DNA from: Sulfuricurvum sp.
GTDB lineage: Bacteria; Campylobacterota; Campylobacteria; Campylobacterales; Sulfurimonadaceae
Reading direction: 5' to 3'
DNA: 5,265 nt
NCBI GenBank assembly: GCA_030679635.1
Contig: JAUXSZ010000226.1
Coordinates: forward strand, 1 to 5,265
Shown here one piece after another: positions 4,819 to 5,265 of this stretch. Every line of letters begins with the position of its first letter. The stretch's first letter is position 1. Position numbers and translations under genes: made by a program. The notes beneath the pieces were generated by a model. That model searched no databases, was not told the DNA's origin, and saw only the letters and a program-made list of their open reading frames with translations.

Positions 4819-5265
4819 TTAAACAAGCTCTTTCTCATAAAACTTTCTCAGCCACGCGTCCAGTGGATACATTAACCGATAGAGTATCGGAACAATGAAG
4901 AGTGCTAGTAATGTTGAACTGATAAGCCCACCTATGATGGCAATCGCCATGGGTGCATTGCTCTCATGACCGGCTCCTCCTCCAAGAGCAAGCGGAAGCA
5001 TCGCAAAAATCATCGCGAAGGTTGTCATCAGAATAGGGCGGAGCCGTTTTTCGCCCGCTTCCAAAAGTGCCTCATTAACAGGTTTTCCATTTTTTATGGC
5101 AGTATTGGCAAAATCGACCACCAAAACAGCATTTTTCCCCACCATCCCCAGCAGTAGAATGATTCCGATCATCACAAAAATACTAAAAGGGTTGCCGGTG
5201 AGATAGAGGGCCAATATGACTCCGGTAAAACTCAGCGGCATTGCAACCATAATAATGAGAGGCTG
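4819..5265 (-). CDS. RND-family efflux transporter permease, C-terminal fragment (cut by window edge)
   Basis: The last 148 residues of an inner-membrane RND (AcrB/MexB-like) proton-driven efflux permease. The frame is open to the right edge, so the true start is outside and the methionine at 5250 is internal. The fragment spans the last transmembrane helices. FSIFVMIGIILLLGMVGKNA is followed by VLVVDFAN, where K44 of the fragment corresponds to the proton-relay lysine of AcrB TM10 (K940 in GLSAKNAILIVEFA). EKRLRPILMTTFAMIFAMLPLAL is the conserved cytoplasmic loop plus TM11 (wild-type RLRPILMT signature). AIIGGLISSTLLALFIVPILY is TM12. The C-terminus is short and charged (LRKFYEKELV). The conserved lysine argues for the drug/hydrophobe (HAE1-like) branch, but substrates cannot be read from this fragment. 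After the TAA, two more in-frame TAA codons follow within nine bases. The adaptor and outer-membrane genes, if present, lie to the right. Confidence 0.93.
   Translation of the reverse strand, partial: QPLIIMVAMPLSFTGVILALYLTGNPFSIFVMIGIILLLGMVGKNAVLVVDFANTAIKNGKPVNEALLEAGEKRLRPILMTTFAMIFAMLPLALGGGAGHESNAPMAIAIIGGLISSTLLALFIVPILYRLMYPLDAWLRKFYEKELV

Overview
The window looks like chromosomal DNA from a member of the Campylobacterota (the former Epsilonproteobacteria). The main evidence is gene order. A pseudouridine synthase, a fibronectin-type-III lipoprotein and TrmB form one minus-strand operon, and a RodA-type gene runs divergently from it. From memory this matches the Cj1280c-Cj1279c-Cj1278c / Cj1282 (mrdB) neighbourhood of Campylobacter jejuni, where Cj1279c is the fibronectin-binding adhesin FlpA. 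Base composition looks clearly higher than in Campylobacter, by eye only. That would suit a free-living relative of the Sulfurimonas/Sulfuricurvum kind, but the genus is a guess.

Left part (1-2660, minus strand, read right to left): an RluA/RluD-family rRNA pseudouridine synthase (2660-1692), an FlpA-like four-domain lipoprotein (1738-482) and the N-terminal 159 residues of tRNA (guanine-N7)-methyltransferase TrmB (478-1, running off the left edge). The first two genes overlap by 47 bp and the second and third are 3 nt apart, so they are probably co-transcribed and translationally coupled. Two RNA-modification genes thus flank a surface lipoprotein.

Middle (2661-3965, plus strand): an 87-bp divergent intergenic region with a good extended -10 promoter, then a 369-residue RodA SEDS peptidoglycan glycosyltransferase. 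Next comes a perfect tRNA gene with a CAU anticodon and an encoded CCA end. The tRNA has its own TATAAT, which sits in the loop of a GC-rich dyad.

Right part (3966-5265): a 112-bp gap with no clear terminator, followed by an S4-less RsuA/RluE-type pseudouridine synthase (4650-4078, minus). Its ribosome-binding site and start codon lie in a 13-bp tandem duplication. A 168-bp intergenic region with a perfect 15-bp dyad follows, and then the C-terminal 148 residues of an RND efflux permease (minus, entering from the right edge). The S4-less synthase, beside a tRNA 3' end and bounded by a mobile-element-like motif, looks like the most accessory part of the window.

No CRISPR array, intact insertion sequence or clearly novel multi-gene system is visible. 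The most interesting signal is the FlpA homologue. It keeps the WRPHP core of the motif reported to bind fibronectin in C. jejuni, although the window suggests a free-living rather than a host-adapted lineage.
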